Origin: CAYJGN01 sp964369635
GTDB lineage: Bacteria > Bacillota > Clostridia > Oscillospirales > Ruminococcaceae
Direction of reading: 5' to 3'
Assembly (NCBI GenBank): GCA_964369635.1
Contig: CAYJGN010000006.1
Coordinates: 1 to 56,662 of the forward strand
Length of the DNA: 56,662 nucleotides
The notes under the pieces were generated by a model. That model was not told the DNA's origin, made no database searches, and saw nothing but the letters and a program-made list of their open reading frames with translations. Both the position numbers and the translations under genes were made by a program. Every line of letters begins with the position of its first letter. Position 1 is the first letter of the stretch. This document shows, piece by piece, positions 33,798 through 43,300 of this stretch.

Positions 33798-35180
33798 TTA
33801 CTTTGAATTAGTTACCGACTTGCTTTTCCAACTGCCTTTTTTGTAACAGATAAACGTTATGATAGCGCCAATTACCCAACTTGAGACAAGTGAGATGAAA
33901 ATACTCGCGCTTATGCCATTTGGATGGGATTCGCTTGTTGTTAAATGAACGAGGAGATATGCAAGGGGAACGCGTATAAATACAGAGGTTATTAGAGATA
34001 TCCACATTGGAGTCATCGTATCTCCAGCACCTCTTATTATTCCAGATAGACACTGAGAAATAGCCATTGCAATATATCCAGGTGCCAATATGTACATCAA
34101 ATTCATGCTAAGCGAAACAAGCTCGTCGGTCTCGGTGAATATACCCATAAGACCTCTTCCAAATATCAGGAGGATAGCCGTTATCCCAATAGAGATAGCG
34201 GTTGCAAGATAGGTACCTCTCTTACCACCGTTTATAACTCTATCCATATTCCCAGCGCCGACATTTTGAGCAGTGAAGGTGCTCATTGTGTTTCCGAAAG
34301 AAAAATTTGGCATCATTGCAAAGCTATCTATACGCATAACTATAACATTTGCAGCGATAAACATCTCGCCAAAGCTGTTTGTAAGTGACTGGACTATTAT
34401 CATTGCAAGTGAGATTATTACCTGGGTTATACCCGCTGGAAGACCGAGTTTAAACAAAATTGCATAATGGTATTTTTTAGCGATTGTTTGCCGCAAGTTG
34501 ATTATAAAAAGCTCTCTCATTAAAAGCAGTTTGCGAAGACAGAGAAGGCCAGAGATAAGCTGAGCTATAATCGTTGCAAGGGCAACACCAGCAGCACCCA
34601 TGTCAAATAACGCGACGAAAACAAGGTCTAAGACGATATTAATAACTGTTGAAACAAGAAGATATTTCAGTGATGAAATAGAGTCGCCAAGTCCGCGAAG
34701 GACACCTGTCAGAATATTGAAAAGCACAAGGCCGATATTTCCAACCATCATAATCATCAGATAATCATTACTTTGGCCTATAATTGTTTGTGGTGTACCC
34801 AAGAGATTTAGTAGTGGCATTATAATAAATGGAGAGACAACAGTTAAGATAACAGATGCAATAAGACAGAGGATTATGCAACACTCTATTGATGCACGGA
34901 GGTTTTTATTGTCACGCGCTCCAAGGTATTGAGAAACCATAATACTCGTACCAACTGAAATACCAATAAAGAAAACAATTAATAGGTTAAGTATGGGACC
35001 CGCAGAGCCGACCGCCGCTAGTGCATTATCTCCACTAAATCTACCAACTACAATGCTATCAACAGTATTATAGAGCTGTTGAGCTATATTTCCGATAAGC
35101 ATAGGAATCATAAATAGCATGATTTTTTGCAGGGGATTTCCCGTTGTTAGGTCAACAGGCTTATTTAAAAGTTTAAACAT
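33798..35180 (-). CDS. MATE-family efflux transporter (second copy)
   Basis: This 460-residue, 12-helix exporter has MIPMLIGNIAQQLYNTVDSI and VVGRFSGDNALAAVGSAGP near residues 28-65, and SQCLSGIIRGAGDTMTPMW near 385, the classic MATE landmarks. It is closer to the common Clostridial branch than the copy at 29.1 kb. AAAGGAG precedes ATG 35180. Substrate is unknown. It lies upstream of the MFS gene but separated by 205 bases, so co-transcription is unlikely. Confidence 0.93.
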   Translation of the reverse strand: MFKLLNKPVDLTTGNPLQKIMLFMIPMLIGNIAQQLYNTVDSIVVGRFSGDNALAAVGSAGPILNLLIVFFIGISVGTSIMVSQYLGARDNKNLRASIECCIILCLIASVILTVVSPFIIMPLLNLLGTPQTIIGQSNDYLMIMMVGNIGLVLFNILTGVLRGLGDSISSLKYLLVSTVINIVLDLVFVALFDMGAAGVALATIIAQLISGLLCLRKLLLMRELFIINLRQTIAKKYHYAILFKLGLPAGITQVIISLAMIIVQSLTNSFGEMFIAANVIVMRIDSFAMMPNFSFGNTMSTFTAQNVGAGNMDRVINGGKRGTYLATAISIGITAILLIFGRGLMGIFTETDELVSLSMNLMYILAPGYIAMAISQCLSGIIRGAGDTMTPMWISLITSVFIRVPLAYLLVHLTTSESHPNGISASIFISLVSSWVIGAIITFICYKKGSWKSKSVTNSK

Positions 35181-35266
35181 AATGCTCCTTTGGAATATCT
35201 ATTTGAGATTTTAATGCGCCTGAACTATTAATTATACTACTTTTATTTAAATTAATCAAATTTCAC

Positions 35267-35293
35267 AAAAAAAGAGGGGCAGATATCTGCCCC
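35267..35293 (-). terminator. Terminator of the small hydrophilic protein gene
   Basis: A perfect palindrome GGGGCAGATATCTGCCCC at 35276-35293, followed on the minus strand by CT and seven Ts. Confidence 0.9.
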
Positions 35294-35299
35294 AACTGA

Positions 35300-35578
35300 T
35301 TACTTTTTGTTTTCTTCTGAAAAGTCTCGCTCTTCTTCAATAAGTGCATCGGTTTTTACAACCGACTGATTTACCGCATCAACATACATCTGCGATGCCA
35401 GTTCTGCCGTTTGTGGTACAACATTTATAGGTTTCTCAAAATTATACTTATACTTTTGATACCTTTTTTCCTTTTCAAGCAAAGACTTTGTTTGACTGAC
35501 TGCATCTTGGTGTTTGTTGAAAACTTCATTATCTACCGGCGAATATTCTATGCCGGGATTATTAACTTTATCGCTCAT
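35300..35578 (-). CDS. Small hydrophilic protein, unknown function
   Basis: This is a 92-residue, charged, soluble protein starting MSDKVNNPGIEYSP. It is rich in Lys, Glu and Gln, mostly helical in character, and has no signal peptide or cysteine. I do not recognise the family. The start at ATG 35578 is supported by AGGAGG 7 bases upstream; the frame continues further 5' without a binding site. It is divergent from spoIIGA across about 105 bases and has its own terminator. A spore-related role is only a guess from position. Confidence 0.7.
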   Translation of the reverse strand: MSDKVNNPGIEYSPVDNEVFNKHQDAVSQTKSLLEKEKRYQKYKYNFEKPINVVPQTAELASQMYVDAVNQSVVKTDALIEEERDFSEENKK

Positions 35579-35683
35579 AATAAACCTCCTTGGTTTAATT
35601 TTCCCCTCCTGTTTTTTTATATCCGCTCCTTTTTTTGACATTTTCCCCTCTAAAAAAATGATAAATTAAGTTGGGTGAAGAAA

Positions 35684-36484
35684 ATGACTATATATATTGA
35701 TATTCTCTTTATATTAAACTGCTACATAACCCTTCTGCTAATAATTACCACCTATAAATACAGAGCACTAAAAAGGAAAAAAATAAATATTATCTTTGGA
35801 AGCCTTATTGGCGGAGCGCTATCGGTTTTTTTCTTTTTTTTAAATGTTTCATTTTTGCTATCTTTAATAATAAAATTTTTATTTACAGCTATAATAGTTG
35901 CTGTATCTTTTGGGTTTCGCGATAGAGCTGAGTTTATAAAGAATAGTATTGTTTTTTTAGTTTTAAATCTGCTGCTTATCGGGGTTTTTATCGGGGTGGT
36001 TTTATTTTTTAATACAGATAATATCCATATAAACAATTCATTTTTATATATATCGGTATCACCTATAGTAATTCTTATAACAACAACATTTACCTATTTT
36101 GGGTTTAGTTTATTTGAGTTTTTAACAAAGCCAAACATAGAAAGTGGAGCGATTTACAACCTATCATTTGAGTTCAAAGGCAAAAAGATAGAGGTGCGCT
36201 CACTTTATGATACTGGAAACTCTCTTGCAGACCCTTTTTCAGGAGTAGGGGTGGTGCTTATCAGTGAAAAAATGCTTGGGATGGATGAGATAGAGAATGA
36301 GAAAAAAAGACTAATTCCTGCGTCATCGCCGCTTGGGGACGAAATTATGTATGGGGTGTTGTGCGAGGATTTAACGGTAGAATATCGTGGAATAAAAAAG
36401 GTTGTTCAGGCTGTTTTAGTACCTACAAAGGTTGATAATATTTCGTTTGATTCGGTGCTTAATCCAAAAATACTCGGGAGGTAA
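35684..36484 (+). CDS. spoIIGA: Sigma-E processing peptidase SpoIIGA
   Basis: This 266-residue membrane aspartic protease cleaves pro-sigma-E in the mother cell during sporulation. Five N-terminal membrane helices (about residues 5-150) precede a soluble half with the catalytic SLYDTGNSLADPFSG near residues 180-195. It is shorter than the Bacillus protein. ATG 35684 is preferred with GGGTG upstream, though an in-frame GTG at 35675 is possible. Its stop lies 4 bases before sigE, as in Bacillus. TTGACA at 35635, with TGTCAAA on the other strand at 35634-35640, is one mismatch from a Spo0A box and may be part of its promoter. Confidence 0.92.
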   Translation: MTIYIDILFILNCYITLLLIITTYKYRALKRKKINIIFGSLIGGALSVFFFFLNVSFLLSLIIKFLFTAIIVAVSFGFRDRAEFIKNSIVFLVLNLLLIGVFIGVVLFFNTDNIHINNSFLYISVSPIVILITTTFTYFGFSLFEFLTKPNIESGAIYNLSFEFKGKKIEVRSLYDTGNSLADPFSGVGVVLISEKMLGMDEIENEKKRLIPASSPLGDEIMYGVLCEDLTVEYRGIKKVVQAVLVPTKVDNISFDSVLNPKILGR

Positions 36485-36488
36485 ATAA

Positions 36489-37181
36489 ATGAAGATAATT
36501 GAATGGATAGTTAAAATATTCGGGATTCGCAGAACAGTTCTTTATATTAATGGAACTGAGGTTTTGCCACCTCCTTTATCGGTGGAAGAGGAACAAAAGA
36601 TATTTAAGAGAATTATAGACGGGGACAATGATTGCAGAGAAAAGCTTATTGTCCATAACCTTCGCCTTGTTGTATATATTGCGAAAAAGTTTGAGTCGAG
36701 TGGGGTTAATGTTGAGGATTTAATCTCGATAGGCTCAATAGGACTCATTAAAGCAGTCAAAACATTTAGCCCTGAGCGGGGAATAAAGCTTGCGACATAT
36801 GCTTCCAGGTGCATTGAAAATGAGATACTGATGCATCTGCGCAAAGTTTCAACGATAAGATATGATATCTCAATAGATGAGCCGTTAAATGTTGATCATG
36901 ATGGAAATGAACTGCTGCTCTCTGATATTTTAGGCTCAGATAGTGATGTAGTGAATAAAAATATAGAACAAGATGTCGATAAGTCATTATTAAACGATGC
37001 GATTAATAAACTTAATATACGGGAAAAAACAATTATGCAACTCCGCTTTGGACTAATTGATGGAAACGAGCGGACGCAGAAGGATGTTGCTTCAATAATC
37101 GGGATTTCTCAATCATACATTTCAAGACTTGAAAAGCGAATTATTAAAAGACTTAAAAAAGACTTGGAAAAAGCAATATAA
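36489..37181 (+). CDS. sigE: RNA polymerase sporulation sigma factor SigE
   Basis: This is the 230-residue early mother-cell sigma factor. The N-terminal pro-sequence ends around YINGTEVLPPPLSVEEE, the conserved processing region, and is followed by region 2 (NLRLVVYIAKKF, DLISIGSIGLIKAVKTFSPE) and region 4 (TQKDVASIIGISQSYISRLEKR). It is made inactive and activated by SpoIIGA, encoded just upstream. GGGAGG before ATG 36489 overlaps the end of spoIIGA. A terminator follows, so sigG is not simply read through. Confidence 0.97.
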   Translation: MKIIEWIVKIFGIRRTVLYINGTEVLPPPLSVEEEQKIFKRIIDGDNDCREKLIVHNLRLVVYIAKKFESSGVNVEDLISIGSIGLIKAVKTFSPERGIKLATYASRCIENEILMHLRKVSTIRYDISIDEPLNVDHDGNELLLSDILGSDSDVVNKNIEQDVDKSLLNDAINKLNIREKTIMQLRFGLIDGNERTQKDVASIIGISQSYISRLEKRIIKRLKKDLEKAI

Positions 37182-37205
37182 ATTCTCGACAAATCAGAGA
37201 AATTT

Positions 37206-37249
37206 AAAAAGGCGCCGGGGGAAAATATTCTTCCGGCTTTGCCTTTTTT
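37206..37249 (+). terminator. Terminator after sigE
   Basis: AAAAAGGC with GCCTTTTT, plus an inner GCCGG/CCGGC stem, followed by Ts. The predicted -35 of uppP overlaps its 3' arm. Confidence 0.82.
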
Positions 37250-37266
37250 AGATATTGTGGTATTAT
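37239..37266 (+). promoter_or_regulatory. Predicted promoter of uppP
   Basis: TTGCCT, 16 bases, then TATTAT. It overlaps the sigE terminator and would give a leader of about 130 bases. Confidence 0.5.
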
Positions 37267-37320
37267 ATAGATGTTTTTTAGGCTGTTAATGATATTTAAA
37301 GTTTTGGCATCGACCGCCGC

Positions 37321-37362
37321 GGAGGGGATATAAAAATCGCCCCCTTGATGTTTCGTTTCAGG
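37321..37362 (+). promoter_or_regulatory. Possible structured leader with alternative pairings before uppP
   Basis: A CCCCC run at 37340-37344 can pair either with GGGG at 37324-37327 upstream or with AGGGG at 37360-37364 downstream, giving mutually exclusive hairpins. This looks like a switch-like leader, but it matches no riboswitch class I know. Structure is inferred by eye only. Confidence 0.35.
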
Positions 37363-37400
37363 GGAAATGGATAAAAAGTTTTATAAAGGAGGAGATAGGG

Positions 37401-38219
37401 ATGGTCGCAGTTATTATAGCAATTATTTTTGGGATAGTTGAGGGAATTACCGAATGGCTCCCGATATCAAGTACCGGACATATGATACTATTAAATGAGT
37501 TGATTGGTATTCCGGGTAGTGATGATTTTCTCGAGATGTTTTATGTGGTAATTCAGCTTGGAGCGATATTTGCAGTAGTTTTTATCTACTGGGATAAGAT
37601 ATTTCCATTTAAATTTAAAAAAGGCGCACCGGTTATTGAAAAAAACATATTTTCTATGTGGGTAAAAATTGCCGCAGCATGCATACCTGCAGCAGTTGTT
37701 GGTATATTCTTTGATGATATGATAGATGAGTATTTCTACAACGAAATAACAGTTGCCATAGCACTTATAATATTCGGTATAGCATTTATTTTGATAGAGC
37801 GACGAAATAAAAATGCGAAAAGCTCGGTGAATAGCGTATATGATATCACTTACAAACAGGCAATGATAATAGGTTTTTTCCAGCTAATTGCCGCAGTTTT
37901 TCCAGGGACATCTCGAAGCGGTGCGACTATACTTGCAGGAATAATGATAGGACTATCGAGAGTTGTTGCCGCTGAATTTACCTTTTTCATGGCGATTCCT
38001 GTTATGTTTGGAGCTTCTGCACTAAAGCTCATTTCATTTGGATTTTCATTTGAAATTCTTGAGCTTGCCATGTTAATAGCCGGTATGGTTACCGCGTTTA
38101 TAGTCTCGATTGTATCAATAAAAACACTTGTTTCATATGTAAAGAAACATGACTTTACAATATTCGGATACTACCGAATTATTCTTGGAGCGGTAGTTAT
38201 TGCATTTGCATTACTGTAA
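37401..38219 (+). CDS. uppP: Undecaprenyl-diphosphate phosphatase
   Basis: This 272-residue integral membrane phosphatase recycles undecaprenyl diphosphate to the monophosphate carrier used in peptidoglycan synthesis. It is the BacA type: EGITEWLPISSTGHMIL near residues 14-30 and AVFPGTSRSGATILAGIMIG near 168-188 hold the catalytic Glu, Ser and Arg. About eight helices are visible. AAAGGAGGAG precedes the ATG. It works on the product of the pathway ended by uppS in this same window. Its position between sigE and sigG is unusual and may give it sporulation-linked expression for cortex synthesis. Confidence 0.96.
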   Translation: MVAVIIAIIFGIVEGITEWLPISSTGHMILLNELIGIPGSDDFLEMFYVVIQLGAIFAVVFIYWDKIFPFKFKKGAPVIEKNIFSMWVKIAAACIPAAVVGIFFDDMIDEYFYNEITVAIALIIFGIAFILIERRNKNAKSSVNSVYDITYKQAMIIGFFQLIAAVFPGTSRSGATILAGIMIGLSRVVAAEFTFFMAIPVMFGASALKLISFGFSFEILELAMLIAGMVTAFIVSIVSIKTLVSYVKKHDFTIFGYYRIILGAVVIAFALL

Positions 38220-38240
38220 ATATTACCATTTAGATTAGAT

Positions 38241-38290
38241 AAAGCCCCCCCGTCAATACTAAGCTGAGAAAAAGTATTTGGGGGGTTTTT
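38241..38290 (+). promoter_or_regulatory. Long hairpin sequestering the sigG ribosome binding site
   Basis: CCCCCC at 38245-38250 pairs with GGGGGG at 38280-38285, AAA with TTT outside it, and AATACT with AGTATT inside it, around a 12-base loop. The G run is the only ribosome binding site for sigG, and the five Ts run straight into the ATG. It resembles a terminator but more probably blocks translation, as reported for the Bacillus sigG leader. Confidence 0.75.
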
Positions 38291-39055
38291 ATGTATAATA
38301 AAGTTGAGATAAGTGGTGTTAATACAACAACGATAAAGGTGCTCTCAAAAAAGGAAAAAGAAGAGCTTTTAGCACTTGTTCAAAATGGAGATAAAGAAGC
38401 GAGAAACAAGCTTGTGAATGGGAATTTAAAGCTTGTTTTGTCTGTTGTACAGAGATTTTCTATGCGAGGTGAAGAGATGGATGATCTTTTTCAGGTAGGA
38501 TGCATAGGGCTTATCAAGGCAATAGAAAATTTCGATAGTTCGCATGGCGTTCAGCTCTCGACATACGCAGTTCCAATGATAATAGGTGAAATAAGAAGGC
38601 ATCTGAGGGATTCAAACTCTATAAGGGTGAGTCGTTCTGTTCGTGATATCGCCTATAAATCTATGCAGGCAAAAGAGCGGCTTCTCTATTCGCTTGGAAG
38701 AGAGCCGACTATTGATGAAATTTCAGCAGAGCTCTCTATTGAGAGGGAGCTTATAGTCTATGCAATAGAGGCAATATCGGAGCCTGTTTCATTAAATGAA
38801 CCTGTTTATAACGATAATGGAGACTGTACATTCATTATGGATCAGGTGAGCGATAAAGTTTCGGAAATAGATTGGATAGAGAGCATTTCTTTTAAAGAAA
38901 GCCTAAAAAGACTAACGAAGCGCGAGCGAGAGATACTAAAAACCCGATTTATAGACGGTAAAACTCAAGTAGATGCAGCTCAGAAGATAGGGATTAGTCA
39001 AGCGCAGGTCTCAAGAGTTGAGAAGGGGATAATTGAGAAGATAAAAAGGGGATAG
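38291..39055 (+). CDS. sigG: RNA polymerase sporulation sigma factor SigG
   Basis: This is the 254-residue late forespore sigma factor. The N-terminal YNKVEISGVNTTTIKVLSKK is diagnostic of SigG, followed by region 2 (NLKLVLSVVQRF, DDLFQVGCIGLIKAIENFD), region 3 (IRVSRSVRDIAYKSMQAKE) and region 4 (TQVDAAQKIGISQAQVSRVEK). No pro-sequence is present, as expected. It is normally adjacent to sigE; here uppP lies between. Its translation start is buried in a strong hairpin. Confidence 0.97.
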   Translation: MYNKVEISGVNTTTIKVLSKKEKEELLALVQNGDKEARNKLVNGNLKLVLSVVQRFSMRGEEMDDLFQVGCIGLIKAIENFDSSHGVQLSTYAVPMIIGEIRRHLRDSNSIRVSRSVRDIAYKSMQAKERLLYSLGREPTIDEISAELSIERELIVYAIEAISEPVSLNEPVYNDNGDCTFIMDQVSDKVSEIDWIESISFKESLKRLTKREREILKTRFIDGKTQVDAAQKIGISQAQVSRVEKGIIEKIKRG

Positions 39056-39062
39056 CGAAATA

Positions 39063-39094
39063 AAAATACCGACAGAATATTCTGTCGGTATTTT
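39063..39094. terminator. Bidirectional terminator after sigG
   Basis: A 32-base perfect palindrome centred on GAATATTC, beginning AAAATACCGACAG and ending in its complement. It also overlaps the stop codon of the convergent gene. Confidence 0.9.
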
Positions 39095-39485
39095 AAAAGT
39101 TTAATTTTAGCAAAGCATTAAAGGCTTTACCTCGAGTATCATTAATGAGCTTTTCAAACTCGTTCCAGTTGTCTGGGAAAGCGTTATCACCCGTAATGGT
39201 TTTAAGCTCAAGTCCAAATTCTTTATACTTTACCTTCCAAGTTATGCCATCGAGGATAGTTTCGGTGGAGATATATTTATCCTCCCAGCTATATATGCCA
39301 ATATCCAAAATTCTATCATGAAAGCAAATACTCTCATCTTTTGTGAGAGGATGAACCTTATCTTCTCTTCGTGATATCGGGGCATTTTCGAGGAAAACAG
39401 AAACAATACCGTTTTCGGTGGTAAAGCTGATAGTATAATTTGCGGTATCGAGAGCAAAAATAGTTACTCGCATATATTCAAGCAT
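39093..39485 (-). CDS. Conserved-looking hypothetical protein
   Basis: This is a 130-residue soluble protein with alternating strands in the N-terminal half and a helical C-terminus (NWNEFEKLINDTRGKAFNALL). No signal peptide, metal motif or known domain is recognised. AGGTG lies upstream of ATG 39485. It lies 34 bases downstream of nadE in the same direction and is probably co-transcribed, but this gives no functional hint. Confidence 0.65.
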   Translation of the reverse strand: MLEYMRVTIFALDTANYTISFTTENGIVSVFLENAPISRREDKVHPLTKDESICFHDRILDIGIYSWEDKYISTETILDGITWKVKYKEFGLELKTITGDNAFPDNWNEFEKLINDTRGKAFNALLKLNF

Positions 39486-39519
39486 AAAACACCTATAAAT
39501 TTCAACTAAATTTTAGGGC

Positions 39520-40245
39520 TTATTTATAAACTGTTGGCATGCATCTCTTATGATGACTTCTGTTATGGAATTTATCAATTATAGCTTTATCGCTATCAGT
39601 TACCTCTCCAGTAAGGAGGTATTTATCAATGCTTGCGTAGCTAATTCCCATCTCTTGCTCGTCGGTCTGACCTTCAAATAAAGCAGCTGATGGAGCTTTT
39701 TCGATAACCGACTTTGGTGCATCTAAATACTCTAAAAATTCATATATTTCTGTTACGGTGAGGTCTGCGATAACGTTAAAGTCGTATGCGCCATCGCCCC
39801 ATTTGGTGAAGTATCCCATATGAGCTTCACTTCTGTTTCCAGTACCTGCAACAAGTCTGTTCTCTGAAGCGGCTATTGCATAAAGGGTATTCATGCGAAG
39901 TCTTGGGTTTATATTGGCATCTCCCATTTCTGATAGAGCGGTAATACCATCAATAGCAGATAAAAAAGATTCTTTAACAGGGGTTAAGTCAACAGTCCTT
40001 GTTTCGATATTAAACTTATCTGCAACTTCATTTGCATCGTCCGTATCGAGGGTGTAATTTCTCTTTGAACCGCAGGGCATAATAACACCGACGGTATTAT
40101 CGCATGCCATTTTGCAGAGAATACTAACAAGAGAACAATCCTTGCCTCCGCTATTGCCATAAACGATACCAGTAGCACCACTATCTTTTAGAATGTTTTT
40201 AATAAATGAAACTCTGCTTTCAACTTCTTTACTGTAATCTCTCAT
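39520..40245 (-). CDS. nadE: NAD+ synthetase, ammonia-dependent
   Basis: This 241-residue enzyme amidates deamido-NAD to NAD+ using ATP and ammonia. The PP-loop is present as YGNSGGKDCSLVS near residues 28-40; most relatives have Ser where this one has the Cys of KDC. Further motifs are AGTGNRSEAHMGYFTKWGDG near 133-152 and APSAALFEGQTDEQEMGISY near 182-201. No glutaminase domain is attached, so ammonia is supplied freely or by a partner. GAGGTG precedes ATG 40245. Confidence 0.93.
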   Translation of the reverse strand: MRDYSKEVESRVSFIKNILKDSGATGIVYGNSGGKDCSLVSILCKMACDNTVGVIMPCGSKRNYTLDTDDANEVADKFNIETRTVDLTPVKESFLSAIDGITALSEMGDANINPRLRMNTLYAIAASENRLVAGTGNRSEAHMGYFTKWGDGAYDFNVIADLTVTEIYEFLEYLDAPKSVIEKAPSAALFEGQTDEQEMGISYASIDKYLLTGEVTDSDKAIIDKFHNRSHHKRCMPTVYK

Positions 40246-40293
40246 ATTGCACCTCACATTTCTTGCTTATTATTTTATCACTGCAAAATTAGT

Positions 40294-40322
40294 TTGACAA
40301 CTTTTTTTTACTTTATTATAAT
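40294..40322 (+). promoter_or_regulatory. Perfect consensus sigma-A promoter of the RND gene
   Basis: TTGACA at 40294-40299, exactly 17 bases, then TATAAT at 40317-40322. This is the only promoter in the window that matches both hexamers and the spacer exactly, 74 bases before the RND start. Confidence 0.88.
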
Positions 40323-40396
40323 AAAGTTGAGAAATACAAGAGTTTTCGCCACTATTTTAGCTAAAAAAACGGAATAAACGTTTTAATAGGAGTAAT

Positions 40397-43300
40397 ATGT
40401 TTAACAAATTAATTGATATACTTATAGCAAATAAAAAGTTCGTCTTTACTGCAGCTATTGCGGTCGTGATTTTTGGGATTTATAGCTATATTGCAATTCC
40501 AAAACAGGAAAACCCAGATACGCGGGTTGCAGCTGCAACGATAACAACTATCTATCCCGGCGCATCGCCATCTCAGGTCGAGCGCGAGGTTACCGATATC
40601 ATCGAGAGCGCAGTAGCTGAGCTTCTTTATATTGACTACTATGAGTCGGTTTCTATTAATAGCGCAAGTATTATAACGATAGTTTATGATATGCAGTATA
40701 CTATCGACGATGTTGAGACAGATTTGCGAAGAACGATAGATGAAGTTTCGGCAGAGCTTCCGGAAATTGCAGTAAGTCCAGTTGTTAATACCGAGCTTGT
40801 TTCAGATAACCAATTTATTATCTCTCTATCAGGTGAAAATTATGATGACTTAGAACTGCTTGAATATGCAATAGATATTAAAGATAGCATTTTAGATGTT
40901 TCTGGCGTTGAGAGTGTTGATATAGGTGGACTGCGACCGAAAAGAGTTGTTGTTGAAGTTGATACGGCGGCTATATCGCAATTTGGAATAAGCATAGAGA
41001 CGGTTTATGGATTTTTGCAAGCCTCATCAGTCGTGATACCGTCTGGTGAGGTATTGGATAACGGAGAGGAGATAAATGTTCTAACATCTTCTGCTTTTTT
41101 GGATATTTCTGATATCGAGAATCTTGTTTTGAGTGCAACACCGACAGCTGTTATAACCTTAGGTGATATTTCAAAAGTCTATATCGAAGAGGTAGGAGAT
41201 TATTACTATTCGCAAGATGGTGAGTCTGCTATTCTTCTAAGCGGTAAATTTTATGAGGGCGAGAATGCTGTTAGCGTTGGAAGTGAGCTTCGGGGAGTTA
41301 TAGATGAAGAGAGAGATAATATCCCTGATGATATAGTTTTCCATGAGATTTTATTTGCTCCAAGCGATATTTCAAACTCTATCGACTCATTTATTATGAA
41401 TTTATTGCAGAGCATCTTGCTTATAGTTGCAGTTGTTATGATAGGTGTCCATCTGCGAAATGGTATAGTTGTTTCAGTAGCGCTTCCGCTCTCTATTCTA
41501 TCAACCTTTATTGTTATGTACCTTATAGGTGAGCAGTTCCACTTTATCTCGATAGCGGCACTGATAATTTCGCTTGGAATTCTCGTTGACAATGCAATAG
41601 TTATTAGCGAGGCAGTGCAGTACCATTTAAATAAAGGGACAGAAAAAGTTTTAGCAGTTAAAAAAGCGCTAAGTGAGACCGCTGTTCCAATTTTCACCTC
41701 AACGCTCACAACAATAGTAACTTTCTCGATTATTTATTTTGTTCCGGGTGTTGTCGGGAAGGTAGCAGGCTCAATACCGACAGTTGTCATAACGGCGCTA
41801 ATAGCGAGCTATATCGTTGCAATATGCATAACGCCACTGCTCACGGTTATATTCTTCAAACCAGAGAAGAGCGAGCGCGCTTTAAAGAACTCGATAGTGA
41901 AAAGAATATTTAAAAAATTGCTATCTTTATCGCTTAAGTTTAAAGCGAGTGCTATTATCGTTATGTTTTTATCTCTTGGGATAGCTGCATTTCTTGTTAT
42001 GCAACTCGGTATGCAGTTTTTCCCGGCGGCAGATAAACCAACTATATATATCGAGTTTTATGCAGATGAGGTAAGTCTTGATAGCGCTTCTGAGATATCG
42101 GTTGAGATAAATGAGATTATTGAGAGCACCGATGGAATTGATAATTATAGCTATGGAATTGGAAAAGGACTCCCGAGTTTCTTTTTAACGGTAGTACCAA
42201 CTCCTGAAATTGAAAATGCAGGACAATATGTTTTGCAACTTGATAGCGATAGGATAGATGAGCTCGGCGGAGTTTTAGCTATATCTGATGAAATTGAGAG
42301 CCGATTGGAAAGTGAGATTGAGGGTGCTTCATTTGAAGTTCGACAACTTGAATATTCGCTTCCGACCGACGCGGATATTGCCTTTGAGATTTCAGGGGAT
42401 GATTATGATAGCCTTTTGGAGGTAGCCGATAGCTTAAAAGCCGAACTTGAAAACACCGATGGAGTGCAGCGGGTGCGAGATGATAGAGTTGATGAGAGGG
42501 TGCAGAGCGTTGTAGAAATTGATGCAGCGGCAGCTGCGATAAATGGTCTCTCGCGATATGAAATATTAAAGCAGATAAACACAACGCTCATGGGGGCAAA
42601 AGCTGGTGAAATCTATATAGATGATGAGAATACAGATATCATCTTAAAGGGAGATGTTTTTGAATATGATGAGCTTCAAAATCTTATAATAACAAATGCG
42701 CAGGGGCAGGCAATACCGCTCAGAGAGTTTGCAACGATAGAGAAAGAGGCGGCAGTTTTGCAGATAAACCACTATAACGGAGATGATACCGTTTCAGTGC
42801 TTGCCGACCTTGAAGATGGCTATAATGCCCTTTATATTGAAAATGACCTCTGGAACTTTATCGAAACCCTTGATATTGACGATATAAAGATTGAGAGTAA
42901 GGGTGAAGTTAGCAATATGAAGAGCTTGATTTCTTCTCTTGGATTTGCGGCACTTTTTGCAATAATAATAATATATTTAATCCTACTAATACAGTTTAAG
43001 AGTATGAAAAAACCACTTGTAATTCTTGTTAGCATACCGTTAAGCTTTATTGGAAGTGGTTTTGGACTCTGGATATTTGATATGGATATTCAAGCGATGG
43101 CACTACTTGGACTTGTAACGCTATTTGGAATAGTTGTAAACAACAGTATTCTGCTAATTGAAGTGATGGATGCTGAAATAAGAGCGGGGAGCAGTGTGAA
43201 TGATGCTTGTGGAGCTGCTGTTGATAAGAGGTTTCGACCGATTATGTTATCGAGCATAACCACCTGTATAGGACTTGTGCCGCTAATTATCTCAGGAGAC

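Noticed and set aside
28803..35180. Mobile or resistance island (two MATE pumps, MFS and MGMT)
   Set aside because: No transposase, integrase, inverted repeats or composition shift were seen, and the genes have separate terminators.
37321..37380. Fluoride or other known riboswitch before uppP
   Set aside because: The conserved bases of the fluoride, ZTP, guanidine and TPP classes are not present; kept only as an unassigned structured leader.
38241..38290. Plain rho-independent terminator of uppP
   Set aside because: The T tract directly abuts the sigG start codon and the G-rich arm is its ribosome binding site, so a translational role is more likely, although partial termination cannot be excluded.
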